The position numbers were made by a program, and so were the translations under genes. From NCBI GenBank assembly GCA_024220505.1, contig JAKZZE010000003.1, positions 310,001 to 374,000 of the forward strand: a stretch of DNA of 64,000 nt. The letters run 5' to 3'. The DNA is from Rhizopus arrhizus (taxonomy: Eukaryota > Mucoromycota > Mucoromycetes > Mucorales > Rhizopodaceae). Below, piece after piece: positions 22,682-35,809 of the stretch (its first letter is position 1; the number at the start of each line of letters is the position of its first letter). The notes below the pieces were generated by a model. It was not told the DNA's origin, ran no database searches, and saw only the letters and a list, made by a program, of their open reading frames with translations.

Positions 22682-24175
22682 TGCATCGTCAATTTTTTTT
22701 TTTTTTGCATTGTTCTATATAACTTTTTGTTATATCGTAAAAAAAAGAGACATTGTTTATATAAATGTGGAATAAATTACAATATAGAAGAGAAAAGCTT
22801 GGAATGTACAGCGTTTCTATCTCAAATGGTTGTATCGGCACAATTGGGTTGTCGCTTTTTGACCTTTTTTTTTATGTTACCTTTTGGAAAGTTGTTTGAC
22901 CTATTTTATTTTTTGTTCCGTCTTTTTTTTAATAGATTTTCATATTATTTAATTATATATCATTTTCTCTATTATAACACAAGTATTTTTATTCCAACAT
23001 AATTTCCCATTATTATTGCTTTTCTTTTTTGTTTTATAACACTAGAAAGATATCAGGACAACTTGTGATAATGATTATACTTAGTAACAGAACACCAATC
23101 TCGATAATGGCATATATTGAGAAAATATCTAAAATAAAATGTGATAAAGCTTTTTTCATAATCTTGATAAATAGCGTGTTATGTTTCTTTTCTTGAGCAT
23201 CATCACCCAAGAGGATAGCAGATAGCTTCTGCACTCTCGTAGGTTTTTGGATGTTCCATTGCTTGTAATATCAATTAACAGTGGATTTTGAGAGAATGAA
23301 GCGGTTAACGATTTTCTCTTACGACAGATTAGTTTTCAGGAGCATTTTCTAATTGCTTTAAATATTCTGGGAAATAGAATGAGTCATTTTTGACAGAAGC
23401 TTATGAATGTTTGTTAAAATGAGTACATTTGATTACATGTTTTTCGATGAAATAGCATATTCATATATTGGTTTTTAATACATGTAATAATTTATGCTAA
23501 TATCCTGACCTTATGTGTATGGTAAATATATATAATGAAAACTGCGTGATTTTCACTGGAATCATTATTTTTTGTATAGAATCCAAAAACCGTTCGAGTA
23601 CACCATCCGTAATAATTTGATAGGATTTAATGAGCAAATGCGAAAAAAGTATTACTACTCTCAAATTACACTACATACAGCAACTGGGACTTTAATATGA
23701 TGCGTGAATTAAACTTAGCATTCTTTGCAGTTATAAATTTTCGGTTAACACGGACGATTTGATTATAGCTCTGACACGAACCACTTGCGAAATGAAATCG
23801 AAAATATAGATATGTTGATATACATTAATATACTTATAGACAAATTATATAGTCTATTGTAAGTTAACGACATTATAAAGAATATAAATGATTCGAGAAC
23901 CCAAATGAACAAAAAAAAGGTAAATAAAAGCAGCCTTATAGCAATTGACGAATAAACATTGCTGCAATAAGTTTCAGTTACTGTCAAAGGTAAATTAAAA
24001 CATGAAACATTTTCATCACTGGCAAAATGAATATCCTTTATGAGTTTAACTAACTACTACATAAAAGATTTATACAAAGTGCGATGCGAAATATCATTTC
24101 ACTGTTTGGTAAATAAAATAGCATATCAGCCATGATAATGAATAAAGAAGAAAAGAAAGAGCAAGAATAATGATT
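22682..24175. other. Gap with two coding-like minus-strand fragments
   Basis: On the minus strand 23034-23261 reads open after an AG acceptor (QWNIQKPTRVQKLSAILLGD, then a long hydrophobic segment ending in a stop). 23329-23400 reads ASVKNDSFYFPEYLKQLENA and a stop. Both look like exon ends of unknown genes or of decayed repeats, and I could not join them to anything. The rest is AT-rich and featureless. Confidence 0.3.
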
Positions 24176-26047
24176 TTATTTGCGTTTCTCAACAAACATT
24201 TTCATACCATATTTCATAGGCAAAGTTAATGATACATCATAAGTGATCGTTTGATTCTCCATAAGTTTGAAAGAATAGCGCCTGAGAAGCATAATGACAC
24301 AAACGAGTGCTTCAAGTGTTGCCAAATTTTGTCCTATTGGAATGTATGAGCACACAAGAAATATCAAGAAAAAAAAAATTCACCTAAGCAAATACGAGGA
24401 CCGGCATGGAACGCTGGCCATTTACCAGCTGATTCTCTCTTGACGTTACCCTCTTCATCGATCCATCTTTCAGGATAGAATTCCTTGGCATTCTCTCCCC
24501 ATAATTTCTTGCACCTTCCTTGAGAATACGAACTCATAGCAATATAGGTTCCTGCCTTGATATGTGTTCCATCAGGCCATACATCATCTTCAAATGCATA
24601 CTTTTGGTTTGATGGTACTGAGGGGAACAAGCGTAGTGTTTCATAAAGCCTAACAAGCGAAGGATTAGAAAAATAAAAATAAAGGAAAGAGTCATTGGTT
24701 ACACTGCATGAATATAAGGCATGTTACTAATAACTTCATAAAGAGCAGGAGAGTCATTTTCAACTTCATCTGTAATGTATTTCTCAATTTCTTCAAGCAT
24801 CTTTTTTTCAATTCGAGGCTGTAAGCTAATACTATAAAATAACCATGACAAAGCCTGAGCAGTTGTATCACGGCCGGCAATAATAAAATTCAAGACTGCA
24901 TCACGAAGTTCTTTATCACTCAATTTTTCTCCTTTTTCATTACTTGCAGCCATGAAACGAGACAACAAGTCCTTTTGATCCTCTTTACCAGCAGCTATCT
25001 CTTTGCGTCTCCTTTCAATAACATCTTGGGCAAATGTATCAATCACTTTGATATTATATTTTGTTGTATTCTCTTTTGTTAGAAACGCGTTGTAAAACGT
25101 TTCCTTGATACCCATCAAAGGATCAACAAAGCGCTCGGCACTTCTACGCTGAAGGAAATCAAAGGATTCAGCAAAAGGAACTTTACCTTCCTTCACCAGT
25201 GCGTCTAATTGAACACCAAAACCAAGGCTACAAGAATACAAATTTATGAGTCAAGCTCTTTTACTTGATTTATGTACTTACTAAACAAATGAATCCAGTG
25301 TAAATCTGAACATAGTATCATGGAAATCAAAAGCAGTACCTTGCTTGCAAGTCTTTTCAAGAATGTTATCAAACATAACATGCATTTCTTTAACAAACAC
25401 ACTATTTTCAAACACGAGTAGTTTAACAAGCTGTTTATATTGACCATTTTCTCTTCTTACTCTGTAAATTGATCTCTGAAGTTCTTCACATTAAATATAT
25501 GACTTGCTGTCTTGCGTTGATATTTCCACTGTTCTCCATTTGCATTGAAAATACCATGTCCCAAGAGTTCAGCAAGATTTTTGTTAAATTTTGGTCCCTT
25601 TAAGTAATTTTGAAAGTTTGCTACAAGAAATGAATTGACAAGAAGCAATTTAAATTATATTTTTTCTTTTTATACTTTTTAAAATGTGTTCAACATTTTG
25701 CGGATCAATTGTAAAGATCATGTTTGGCATACCAGCTGATGGTACAGTTCTAATGAAAGACGTGCGTTATGTTAAACAAGCAATCGCGTCTATAATTAAA
25801 CTTACAAGGTAAGTGTATCCAACCTTTCGAAATTCTCGAGTTGATAATCATATATTCTAGGAATATTATGTAACAAAGTTGGAAGATTACCAATGAGTGG
25901 ATAACCCTTGACATGAGGAACATCCTTTTGATGCTCACTAAAAACTGGACGATCATGATACTTTAATGCAATAAGAGTAAATATAGAAGAAGCAGCAGCT
26001 CCAGTTAAGGCAATTTTTTGTTGAACTGGTAAATCTTTCAAGGACAT
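24176..26047 (-). CDS. Cytochrome P450 (CYP509-like)
   Basis: Seven exons: 25806-26047, 25676-25749, 25461-25620, 25282-25401, 24703-25227, 24384-24649 and 24176-24333. All are GT-AG and in phase, giving 514 aa. An N-terminal hydrophobic anchor (about residues 12-30) is followed by KGYPLIGNLPTLL. The oxygen-binding helix I reads AGRDTTAQ, the ExxR motif is YETLR, the meander has FYPERW, and the haem loop is FHAGPRICLGQ with its Cys ligand, split by an intron right after Leu-Gly begins. All catalytic landmarks are intact. Motif style (HIFNVKNFRD, SAERFVDP) is that of CYP509-type enzymes abundant in Mucorales; that family call is from memory. It is an ER monooxygenase of unknown substrate. Confidence 0.92.
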
Positions 26048-26088
26048 GTTTAATAAAAGATAAATTGAAAGAAAGACAAAAGATGGTG

Positions 26089-26096
26089 TTTAAATA
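26089..26096 (-). promoter_or_regulatory. TATA-like element of the P450 gene
   Basis: The minus strand reads TATTTAAA about 42 bp upstream of the start codon at 26047. Position fits a fungal core promoter; the sequence is a weak match. Confidence 0.35.
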
Positions 26097-28904
26097 GGTG
26101 AAATATGTTAAAAGTCAGAATGTTACGCCGATCACTCAACAATAAGAAAAGAGAAAAGTCGCCTGCATAATTCACTATTAGTCAGTAGGTTTAACCAAAA
26201 GAAGATATAGAATTTAGCAGTTATGCGGTGAATAATCATATGCACTTTTACTTTCTTCCCTCTCACAAACTATTTTTGGGAAAGTACGTTTACTTTAAAG
26301 AATAACGATTTCTTGTCTTTCCGAAAATGCGTTTCACAATGTGTTTCCATAATTTGTTATTGACCTTATTTGGTAAGTGACGTGGAAATTAATACGCCAC
26401 GAACTTTAAACATTCTTCGGAAAAGATGGAAAGATTACATGTCCAATAAATATGGTTGAACGCAGTAAGGGTGTAAAGTGATTTCAATTTAATCATAAAT
26501 AATGAATAGAAAAAGGATAAAGGTTTGAAAAAAGAATACTACAGACTATCGAATTAAAATAGTAAAGTCCACATTATTAATTCTCTCAGTATTCAATATG
26601 AGATTATTCTCTTTTAAAAAAGAGAGCTTTGTTCATAATGCATTTTAGTGCCTAGCTTTCTATCATGTATTGTCTTTTCTGTATTATAAAATTGAGCTGT
26701 TCTATCTTGAATTAATTGTGATACATAAGAACCAGACTTGCACATCTTTTCATAATACATCAAGAATGCATACATACAACGCACAATACTCACGATATCA
26801 ACTTGCGTATTTAATGAAGTTTTCAAATCTCAATTTGCAATTTTATATTTTCAATTAATGTATTTTTATTTTTGAATTTATGGATTAAATATTCCCTTCT
26901 TTCTACAATTACTGCTTTCAGATATACCGAAATAGCCTACATACTATTTATTAAATAAACAACAAACACAATATTTCCAAAAGTTACCGCTGCAATCGTG
27001 AAAACCAATGGCGCTGCTCTAAGGCATATGTTAATCGACGTATGTCCAGACAAAAAAAAAAAAAATTCTTCGATGGTCTTAAGGTACATACATCATGACT
27101 TCTAAACACAATAAAACTGTCAAAGAATTTAATTGATAGTAATTCCCTCTAGTGTTATCATAAAGCAGTAAATCATTTAATAAAGCATGTTCAAGTATCT
27201 TAAATTTTCGCATAACATTGTTTATAATTTTAAGAGAACACAGTGTACCTTTTCATTAAAAAAGTAAAGGTCTGATTTGTGGAAAGAAATAGTCCAAGAA
27301 AGACATAAAAGATAAGATCAGGCTCAAGGAAAAGAATACATATAAACTTTTTAACGAATTGGGTATTTCTTTATGAGTCTGCATTTATATAAATTCGAAA
27401 TGTACAAGCACTTGATCCGGGAAAGACTGATATGGAACTAGAACATCTGAATATCGGTACTGTTACAGGCTGTTATAATCAGAGCTATTATTTAGCAGAC
27501 TTTGATGACCGTAGCTGTCGTAATCTCCCAATTGAAAAGTACAATTAGAGAACAATATAAATTAACTATTCTAGCAGTGTAAGGGGTCCTTTTACTCTTA
27601 AACCAAGAAAGATATGTTTGCATAATCCAACTCGATCAAGACATGAATAATTAGAGGGATGGATATTTGACAAGTAATAGTATAATTGAAAGTACAGTCA
27701 GAAAAGAATTCGCATTTAAAGGGTTATTTTAAACGAATACTTGAACTGTGTTGACAAAAAAAAATCAAACAATTTATATTATCTTTGTATTTAGTGATTA
27801 TACAAATTGATTTAGCAGCTTCAATACTATCTGCCTTTTCTTTTTCTTTTTCTTTTTGAAATATTATAAATTATTCTGCCCACACGAATATTTTTAGTCG
27901 ACCAAATTGATACACCTTGACTGATTATGATATAACTTCATGTAGTTATTGGTAACAAAGGCATATCTTTTGCCAAGTATAAGCTAAACCGTATTTTGTT
28001 CATAGTAATGATAGAAAAAGACTGAGCTCTTCTGGAACTCATGTTTAAAAGAATCAAAACTGATAATATAATTGTATCATTTTAAATAGCTCTGGTTGTA
28101 GCATATGCTTGTATGCTTTTCATTGTAGAATTAACAACTTTGATACCTAATCTTATGTGTTTTTCTCATGCTCTATCTATATCTCAATTGTACAATTGTT
28201 ATTAATTCATCGAATACTTTAGGAATAGCGAATATTTTAATCTGGCTACAACAAATCATTATCTTTTTAATAGGAAGATTACTATCAGCAGCATCTTTTT
28301 CAACACACTGTAAGTTTCATAAAGATACCAATTTGCGTGTTTATCAATTATTCTTGTCAAAACAAAACTGAAACTTTACAGCCAAACTAGAGATGAACAA
28401 ACTTTTTATGGTAAAAAAAAAAGTTTCTCACGATGAGTGCATTTAATGTCTCTAACGGTGAATTAGTTCATCTTACTGCTTGGTTTGTTGTCAAAAGAAA
28501 AGAAGTGGACTACAAGAACTTTTTAAAAGTGGGAAGCGGTATTTAAACATCTCATACAAGAGACACAAGCAAACAACTGAGGAAAGAATAATTTTTATAA
28601 GAAGAGGATTATCAAACTGACAGACAAATAGAAGCGGTTATGTCGAATGTTGAATGTTTTGGCATGTAAAAAAAAAAAAAAAAAAAAAAAAAACAAACTG
28701 TTCCATTAGGTTTGCTAATTGACACGATGAGCTTTGTATCACATTTCGTTAAAGAGTTTAGATCTTTACATAATTAATAAGAAAGAGGTAATACAAAGTA
28801 CTAATAAATCTTGTATAAGGTCATTTTATGTAAAGCAAATAATCAAAGTCCTTGCTTTTTGATTTTTAAATATATTTTTAAACTTGTGCACATATTATAT
28901 AATC
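26097..28904. other. 2.8-kb gap without recognisable gene; contains an A26 run
   Basis: AT-rich. Open frames at 26614-26858 and 28168-28371 show no domain. An uninterrupted run of 26 A lies at 28668-28693. A (TTTTC)n-like stretch is near 27838-27857. I find no joinable exons. Confidence 0.35.
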
Positions 28905-31288
28905 CTATAGTCTAGCCACACCGTCCTTCCCAATTCTCCAATTGCGCTTGCCATTATGAATCAATGGACGAATAAAATCTTCATACCCATCTACTACCTT
29001 GGCTTGATTCAAAGGTTCTAATTCAGCCATAGCCGTCATCTTCTCATACACATAACCATCATTTTCACCAAGAGCAGAGTTAAGCATGTAATCAGGTAAC
29101 CCAAAAGCATCTACTAAAGCAACTGCATTAGGTCGAATGGACTTGAGAATGCATACAAGATGGCGTTTGATCATGAACACCTGTTCGGGAGAAAGATACC
29201 CACAAGCCAAGAAATCTGCAGACTCTTGCTCAAGTGTAGAGATGCAAAACAAGATGGCGACCTGCTGGAGCGCATGAGCAATATCTGGTTTTAAAGAGTC
29301 TGATTTGTTGAATGCGGCCAGAATAAAGTTGGAAACCAACAACAATTGACAATGTGCTCGAGATATTCTATAGACTTCAATTAACATGTCGTTCCAGCTA
29401 GTCTTTTCTGTATCCAAAGCATAAACCACTTTATCTATCAAAAAAGCAGAGCGAAATTTGAAGGCATTCAAAAGAGATTCTGGGTTGTTTAAATTGTCGC
29501 TGTGCACAAACGGACAGCGAGCTTGAGGACTGGAGATGTATTCAGCAAGGTATTGAGCAGAGAAGCTTGAATTTATTTTTCCTGCACGAACTGACCGCAT
29601 TGTTTTGATGAGATAACGTGCTGTTTGCTGTGTTAATAAATAATTGTCTCCTTCCCACTATAATATAAAAGAAGAATTAGCTTTTGATAACAAACAATAA
29701 ACATGATCTCACAGTAGCTTTTGGAAGGTAATCTTGATAAAAATGACCTAAGCCAGAGAACAAAGAATAACCGTGACCTCCACAAGCTCGTCTACATTCT
29801 TCAATAGCAGAGACAGCAAGTGTTGTCGTTAAGCTCTTTAATCCAGAGGAAGAAGCGTGAAGATCTGCTAAATAGGAAAAATCTCCCTGAGCCATCTTTT
29901 CCTGATTTTCATTATACATGCGGTGCATTTGTTGTCCAGTAAAATGACAAGCGTAAGCCTGAGCAATAATTGGGAACAATCTATATTGTTGCATGGTATA
30001 GTCCAAGACGGGCGTTTCTATCGTCTTTACGGCACCATCAGAATCAATCAGCTTTTTGGGATTGGATGTATCCGAGCCTTGAACACGGATTGCAGAATAG
30101 CGAATAGCAACAGTTGCTGCTCTTGCAAGTACAAGACAAGATTCTAATATAATGTACGTTTTAGTGATGTCTATAAAATTTCTCTTTGACGATCAAGAGA
30201 GAGTTACCCAAGACAATATTTGCACGAACAAATACCATGGTACCGTAAGCTAACTTTGAGTTTGGAGGTGTAATATATTCACCAGTTTTCCTATCTATAC
30301 GAGAATAACGCGCCAGCATAGAAATATGTGGAATATGGACATGATCAAAGAGAATAAATCCATTATCCACAGTATTAAAACCAAACTTAGGCCCGATATC
30401 GCCTACAGTGATACCTTTCAAAGGCTCATGGTTTTCCAAGTTTCGAATCTGAACAATAAATGGATGTGGTCCATAATCATTTCCCAAAGAAATTAAGCGT
30501 GCCATTACAATAGCATGATTTGCTGCAGCGCCTAATCCACCGATCCACCATTTTGAAGATGTTAAGGTAGGGGAATTAAGTACAAATGTCTCAGTCTCAG
30601 GCTGGTATGTTGCAGTAGTTTCCAATCCACGAACATTTGAGCCATGACCAAGCTAGAATAAATGATTAGGTAAGATTTAGATACTAAAACGAGTGAGAGT
30701 GTTGTTGTCAGATAACTTGCCTCTGTCTGAGCATAGCATCCAATAATTTCGTACTTTAAAGCGGGCTCCAAATATACTTTCTTCTGTTCCTCTGTACCTT
30801 GATTTGCAATAGTGGGCATAAACATTGTGCGATGAAGTCGAAACTAGAGTAAAACGGATATAAGTACACATTCTTTTATTTTCCCATAGAGCTACAGCTT
30901 ACTGCGCTTGCTTCGTCAAAGAGAGACTCTGCAACAGCAAAATCTTCGTCATTCCAATGATGAATACTAATCACTGATTTGTTCAATCAATCGTACTCTC
31001 CTTTTACTTATATTTTTACCTCTGTAGCTCAGCAAAGCGCTTGGCAGCAGCCAAAGATTTTTTAAAGCGTATGGCTCGGCCATTGTAGTAACGGTGAGAT
31101 TTGTCTCCCAAGATAGGGTCGTTTTCAAGAATATGGAGTATGCGATCTCTTCTTTCGATATATTCTTTTCCATAAATATGATGCATTAAATCGTTTGCAT
31201 CAAAGGTAGCATGCTGACGTTCCTGTTGCAAAAGTCTCTTTCCTTGAGGCTCGATTGGTTTCAAATGTTTTGGGAATTTCACTGCCAT
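28905..31288 (-). CDS. Peroxisomal acyl-CoA oxidase
   Basis: Six exons: 31020-31288, 30903-30966, 30721-30843, 30208-30652, 29713-30143 and 28905-29657, giving 694 aa. The third intron (30653-30720) begins with GC, not GT. Family blocks in order: FRLHRTMFMPTIANQGTEEQ, QTELGHGSNVRGLETTA, WWIGGLGAAANHAIV, GDIGPKFGFNTVDNGF, KLAYGTMVFVRANIV, IRYSAIR and RACGGHGYSLFSGLGHFYQ. The protein uses FAD and oxygen to make the trans-2 double bond of acyl-CoA, the first step of peroxisomal beta-oxidation, releasing hydrogen peroxide. The C-terminus is ARL, a plausible PTS1 peroxisomal signal. Length is normal for the family. No sign of damage. Confidence 0.95.
30653..30720 (-). other. GC-AG intron in acyl-CoA oxidase
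   Basis: The exon ends ...ACAGAG and the intron starts GCAAGTTATC, the known consensus for GC donors. It ends TATTCTAG. Only this junction keeps the conserved QTE-LGHGSNV block intact; the nearby GT donors shift the frame. Confidence 0.85.
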
Positions 31289-31667
31289 ATTTTATTACTA
31301 ATCAAATAAAAGAGAGAGAAAAAAAAAAAAGTAACAAAAATCCCATTTTTTTTTAAATGTTACAATGTTTTCCCCACATTTTAATATCTTACAAAAGCAT
31401 CAATACGCCGGTGGCACTTTTACCCATTTATTTCTTTATTTGGAATCTTTATGATACTGATAGGGTATATGAAGTGTCAATCTCAGTCATCAAGACATAA
31501 ACAACGTAAGAATAAAAGCGCTTACCTCCGAAAAGTAAAGGAATCATCGATTGCAGCCTAGTTCTGCTTCCTTTTCAGAAGAGAACGGCGAGAGTTTTAT
31601 TGGCAGTGTGGGAGTGACTGTTGTTTAGAAAGGCTTAATAAAGCCGGGTGTATGACCATATCAAAAC
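31289..31667. other. Acyl-CoA oxidase promoter and LINE 5' flank
   Basis: 379 bp. The left part must be the promoter of the oxidase gene. The part from about 31555 differs in base composition (less A/T) and probably already belongs to the 5' UTR of the LINE that follows. Confidence 0.4.
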
Positions 31668-33615
31668 ATGGTTCTTCCGCCTAAAGCTACTAAGCCATCC
31701 GAACATGGTCGGCCACCTAACACCTCTGCTCGATTGACGAGCTCCAACTCCTCATTGCCACTTAAAACAACTGTACTTTATTCGAAAGTACATCAACGTC
31801 CGGCTGTCATCCGGGAGAGTTTACGTCATCGGCATTCACATGCGCCACTGCAATCTTCCTCTAATACAGTTGAGTTGAATACAACTGATTCCAATGTTAT
31901 TAAGCCAGTCATTATCGATACCACCTATTGGGGGGTGTCTCAAACATCTGGAAGTATTTTCTTTGACGTAATCTCTCGTCGAGAATCTGATCGCGAATTA
32001 TATAAAGTCGCCTTTTACCAATTGAAAGACTATGTTGGTCTTGTAGTTCATAAGTCAGGCCCTAATCGGTACCTGGAAGTTAATTTTGATAGTGAGGAAT
32101 TTCGCACTTTAGCTTGCCCTGAGGGATTAAAATTCGATAACTGCTTAGTTATCATCCGCCCTGTTGTTGCATGTCGCCCTGGATCTATTATTAAACGAGT
32201 TACACTTCAGCGTCTACCATGGTTGCGTCCACAGCGTCTCTTGGAAGGGTTACGCAGTACTCTTGGGAACTACGGCGTTGTTAGGGATGTCGGTATTGTT
32301 ACTGACACGGAAACTGATGCTTTTCTTGGGTCTGGGTATGTGGTTTTGGATTGTTCTTCTGATCCTACTCAAACGAATCCTTCTCTCGAACTTACTCATG
32401 CTATCGAGTGAGTCGATCCATTTGGTAGTGCTGAGTTGTCATTAGTTTTTATTCATGCTTATTGGAAAGACATGTCTACCTACTGCAAGTATTGTCATGA
32501 AATTGGCCATAGTGCGGTACAATGCAAAGAAGTTCCTACTAATAAGCGTACTTACTTTTACTGCTTTAAGCCAGGACACATCAGAGCGCAATGTCCTGAT
32601 AAAGTTGCTTTGGGTAAACGTCGAAAAGAGAATCACACATCTCCCGCTTCATGTGAACTTACTCCTCCAGTGAACGCAGTAGCGATTGCTGGCATGCCTT
32701 CAGACACGACAGCTACGGAGGCGTTTAATACAGAGGTTTCCCAACATACCACGAATGTTTCCTTAGATGAAACCCTTGAAAGCCAAATTCAAGTTTTACA
32801 ACAAGAGATAACATCCGTAGCTATCCTTAAAGCAGAACGGACCTGGAGAGAACGAGGCGAAATGGATGTAAGATATCTCAAGAAATCAGCAGAACAGTGA
32901 CCGGTTCAACAATCAATTCCACCTTTACGGAACCCTTTGACTCAGAATATATGCTCAACTCAAGATCAGATGTTAGAAGTTACCGAAAAGTTTTATAAGC
33001 ACCTGTACTCAGCAGATGCAATATGTCTATCCGCTCTTAGCAATATGATTTCCGACATTCCGGATTCTTGTCGTCTACCCATGAAAGATTCTGACAAGAT
33101 GGTCTCACCTTTTGTGAAGGACGAAATTCTTGACCAAGTCAAGCGCGCTCCTAAAGTCAGTAGCCCAGGGACAGATGGCCTGTTGTATGTTTTTCTGGGA
33201 CGGGGTCTACGCCAAAGTGATCCGATCAGTCCTCTTCTGTTCAATCTTGCGATCGAACCTCTCATAAAAGCAACTGTTGTCTCCTCACGCATCATTGTTT
33301 TTCGCTCTCCTAGTATATCACTACCGAACATACGCACAACAGTATCTGGGCCGTCCTCGTTATGTCCTCTAAAGGTTCTTGTGTATGCGGATGATTTATT
33401 AATCTTTTGAACAATCCTGGTGATATTGATGCAGTTCAGTCTCTTGTTTTCTGTTATAATCAGGCATCCAACGCAAAAATGAATTACGACAAAACCGTCG
33501 CATTCTCGTTTTCCGGTGTTCCTCATCCTCACTGGTTGCCTGCCTTAGCATCTTATGGTATCACTCAATGACATGATCGAAGCTCAGCCGAACCCTCATA
33601 TATCGGGTATCCTCT
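31668..33615 (+). mobile_element. Non-LTR retrotransposon (LINE), internally deleted and mutated
   Basis: One frame is open from the ATG at 31668 apart from two TGA codons (32409, 32898). The first protein (ORF1 type) carries a CCHC zinc knuckle (CKYCHEIGHSAVQC) and a second one whose first Cys is Tyr (YFYCFKPGHIRAQC). Then follow reverse-transcriptase parts: SSPGTDGLLY, GLRQSDPISPLLFN and the catalytic VLVYADDLLIF. GLLY joins directly to VFLGRGLRQSD, so the first catalytic Asp region is deleted. No endonuclease domain is present, so more is missing before the RT. One base is lost after YADDLLIF and the thumb region continues in the next frame to about 33615. This is a dead element. Confidence 0.85.
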
Positions 33616-34253
33616 GATACATTCAAACTCTCATCATACTTGATTGAAGATGAGGAAGATAGGCATTACTTGAAGAATAATATGGATGCAACCAGACTTT
33701 TCGATGAATATAAAAACAAAGCGAGAGATGTGTCTACCAGGGATTTATTGAAATTAGAAACAAATATCCATGAGCTGCTGGCGCTCACAAATATCTTACT
33801 ATTAAACCCAAAACAAAGCAGCGCATTACTATTGGATGTCTTTTCTGAACAATCTATCAATACAATATACGAAACACTTCTTAACAAAATCAAAGTCGAC
33901 ACTAAGGATTTGGACGATAGTGTGTGTATGAAAATTGCCAGAATTGTAAATTCAGTTGGGAGTAGAAAGTTGAAAAAATGTGATGGAGAGTTAGATTTAC
34001 TTACAATGGCGAGGAATATGAACTATCGTGAAGCTAGAGTCGTTCAACGTATTAATAACGCGTAAGTTATACCTATAAACAGGCCATAATTATTGTTCCC
34101 CTAACAAACACCACCAACTAAAATAGTATGCAAAAATTACCATTGCACGTATTAAAGAATGTAAACAAAATTGGAGAGACGGAGCTTTTTAGCGCTTACT
34201 TTGATCTTATTCTCTCTGAGCTTATTGCAGACACTGAGAGGCATACATCTTAA
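33616..34253 (+). pseudogene. N-terminally truncated lineage-specific ORF (probable multicopy Mucoromycotan family)
   Basis: Coding sequence begins abruptly at the end of the LINE (frame reading SSYLIEDEEDRHYLKNNMD). It runs to 34061 and, over a GT-AG intron 34062-34126, continues to a stop at 34251-34253. The text is well ordered: DLLKLETNIHELLALTNILL, KKCDGELDLLTMARNMNYRE, KLPLHVLKNVNKIGETELFS. There is no start codon of its own at a natural place, and the protein stops just after ELIADTERHTS. I recall similar proteins in many copies in Mucorales genomes, where longer versions continue with a part resembling a PD-(D/E)XK nuclease, but I cannot verify that here. Both ends appear truncated. 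Confidence 0.45.
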
Positions 34254-34468
34254 TGCAAGTATATATTTTATAAGAAGCTGATTTTAAAGAAACAATATCA
34301 TACATATTATGTTTGTCTATATTATGCAGTAAAAAGACTAATATAAAAAATAAAGAGGATGTACTCCAAAATCTTATGAGTGTATGACAGTGTGGAGTAG
34401 TTATTCAAATCAATCAAGAGTTTTCAAACGCAAATGAAAATACAAGCTGGCATGAAAGTTGGAGGATT

Positions 34469-35809
34469 TTAATTGTTGTATGTAACTGTTAATACGTTGG
34501 GCTTCTCATAGTCATCCAAATATCTTAATTTTGCGCTCTATAAAATTGATTGTGAGCACAGACACGCTTTTAAGTTATTATATATTTACCAAAGCTCTCT
34601 TCTTTCTAACAAGCATTTTACTTCTGATTGGACAGTACACTGCCTTATCACCATCAGGATCTTCATGGATAGATATCAACAAGTGTTTGGAACCAGAGCC
34701 AGCATCGTTGCTGTATTCATAATCACAAACAGCATTGTATGTTAAACTCTGAAAGAAGGAATTAAAAATAAATAAATATTTGATGTAGAAAGGGTCAAAT
34801 AAAATAGTTTCTTACGTCGTCAGATAAACTGGCCAATGGATCTTCCTTTTGCTGAACCAATCTTGCGGTACTAGGACTATCAGGCAAGAACCAGACCAAG
34901 TAAGTGTCTGTAGGATCGTGAGGATTGACCATAGGTCTCAAAATTCCACGATCAGTAGCATCTATTGCTGAAGGTCGTACATTATTAACAGGAGCAATAG
35001 CTCTTCTCTTGGCCTTTCTAGCTTCATCGGCTGGCTCCACACTGAACTGTCCGATGGTATATATGTTTTCCCAACAATTCATATCTGGCAAGAGTGGTGT
35101 GATCTTCTTGACCTTAGATTTAGTTTGTGGGTGTCTTAGATCTGTAGAAACAGGCTTAAAGGTGTTTTCGATACCAGCAATTTGTTCTTGCATGGTGTCA
35201 TAGCTACGTTTTTTGGCTGCTGCTCCAGACATGGCAAACTTGTTTTCAACACCTTCTTTCCTGCCTGTTGTACTCCGTGTTTCGTGTGCAATATATTCAG
35301 AACGACGAAGCCAAGTAACATTGGGCCTTTTACTGGATGCTCCAGCACCCTGTTGAGCATCGCGTGGTGCAGTCAATAGTATCTTGTCTTCTTCTGCAAC
35401 TTCTTCACTAGGCCTCAGTACTAAATATACAAGTATAAGTTTTGTTATTTATCGACTTATTAATAGTGTATTATTTTCTTTTATTTTGATTTATACCTTC
35501 TTCAGCATTTGTTTCCAATACATCTAAATAATCAACAAGGGCTTTGTCAAAAGGAATAGCAGCACTTTGATCCATTGCTAATGAATAAGGTGTTTGCTCT
35601 ATTAAGCTGTTTGATTGATAAGGAATGTGACGTTCGATGAGAGATGGAATTGTAAGCATTTTGGGTGCAAAAGGTATTGAAGGAAGTGTGTTGCGATATC
35701 GCACACGACAAATATAATCTGTTCGAAATTTGCTGTAATAAGAATACAAATTAGTTAAAATTAACTTTGTTAGCTTGTCATTGCAACTGATTTACTTCTT
35801 AGAAGCCAT
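34469..35809 (-). CDS. PAF1: RNA polymerase II-associated factor PAF1
   Basis: Five exons, 35796-35809 (14 nt), 35497-35732, 34816-35420, 34590-34748 and 34469-34537, give 360 aa. The start MASKNKFRTDYICRVRYRN and the following LPSIPFAPKML match the Paf1 N-terminus; LRPSEEVAEEDKILLTAPRD, WLRRSEYIAHE, and NCWENIYTIGQFSVEPADE follow. The C-terminus reads KLRYLDDYEKPNVLTVTYNN. PAF1 is the scaffold of the Paf1 complex, which travels with RNA polymerase II and supports H2B ubiquitylation, H3K4 and H3K36 methylation and elongation. It is slightly short compared with animal Paf1 because the acidic tail is missing, as in several fungi. Its start lies 148 bp from the divergent Asterix gene. Confidence 0.93.

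Noticed and set aside
25244..25447. Separate small gene inside the P450 region
   Set aside because: It is a different frame of P450 exon 4 and its flanking introns; the spliced P450 frame is clearly the conserved one.
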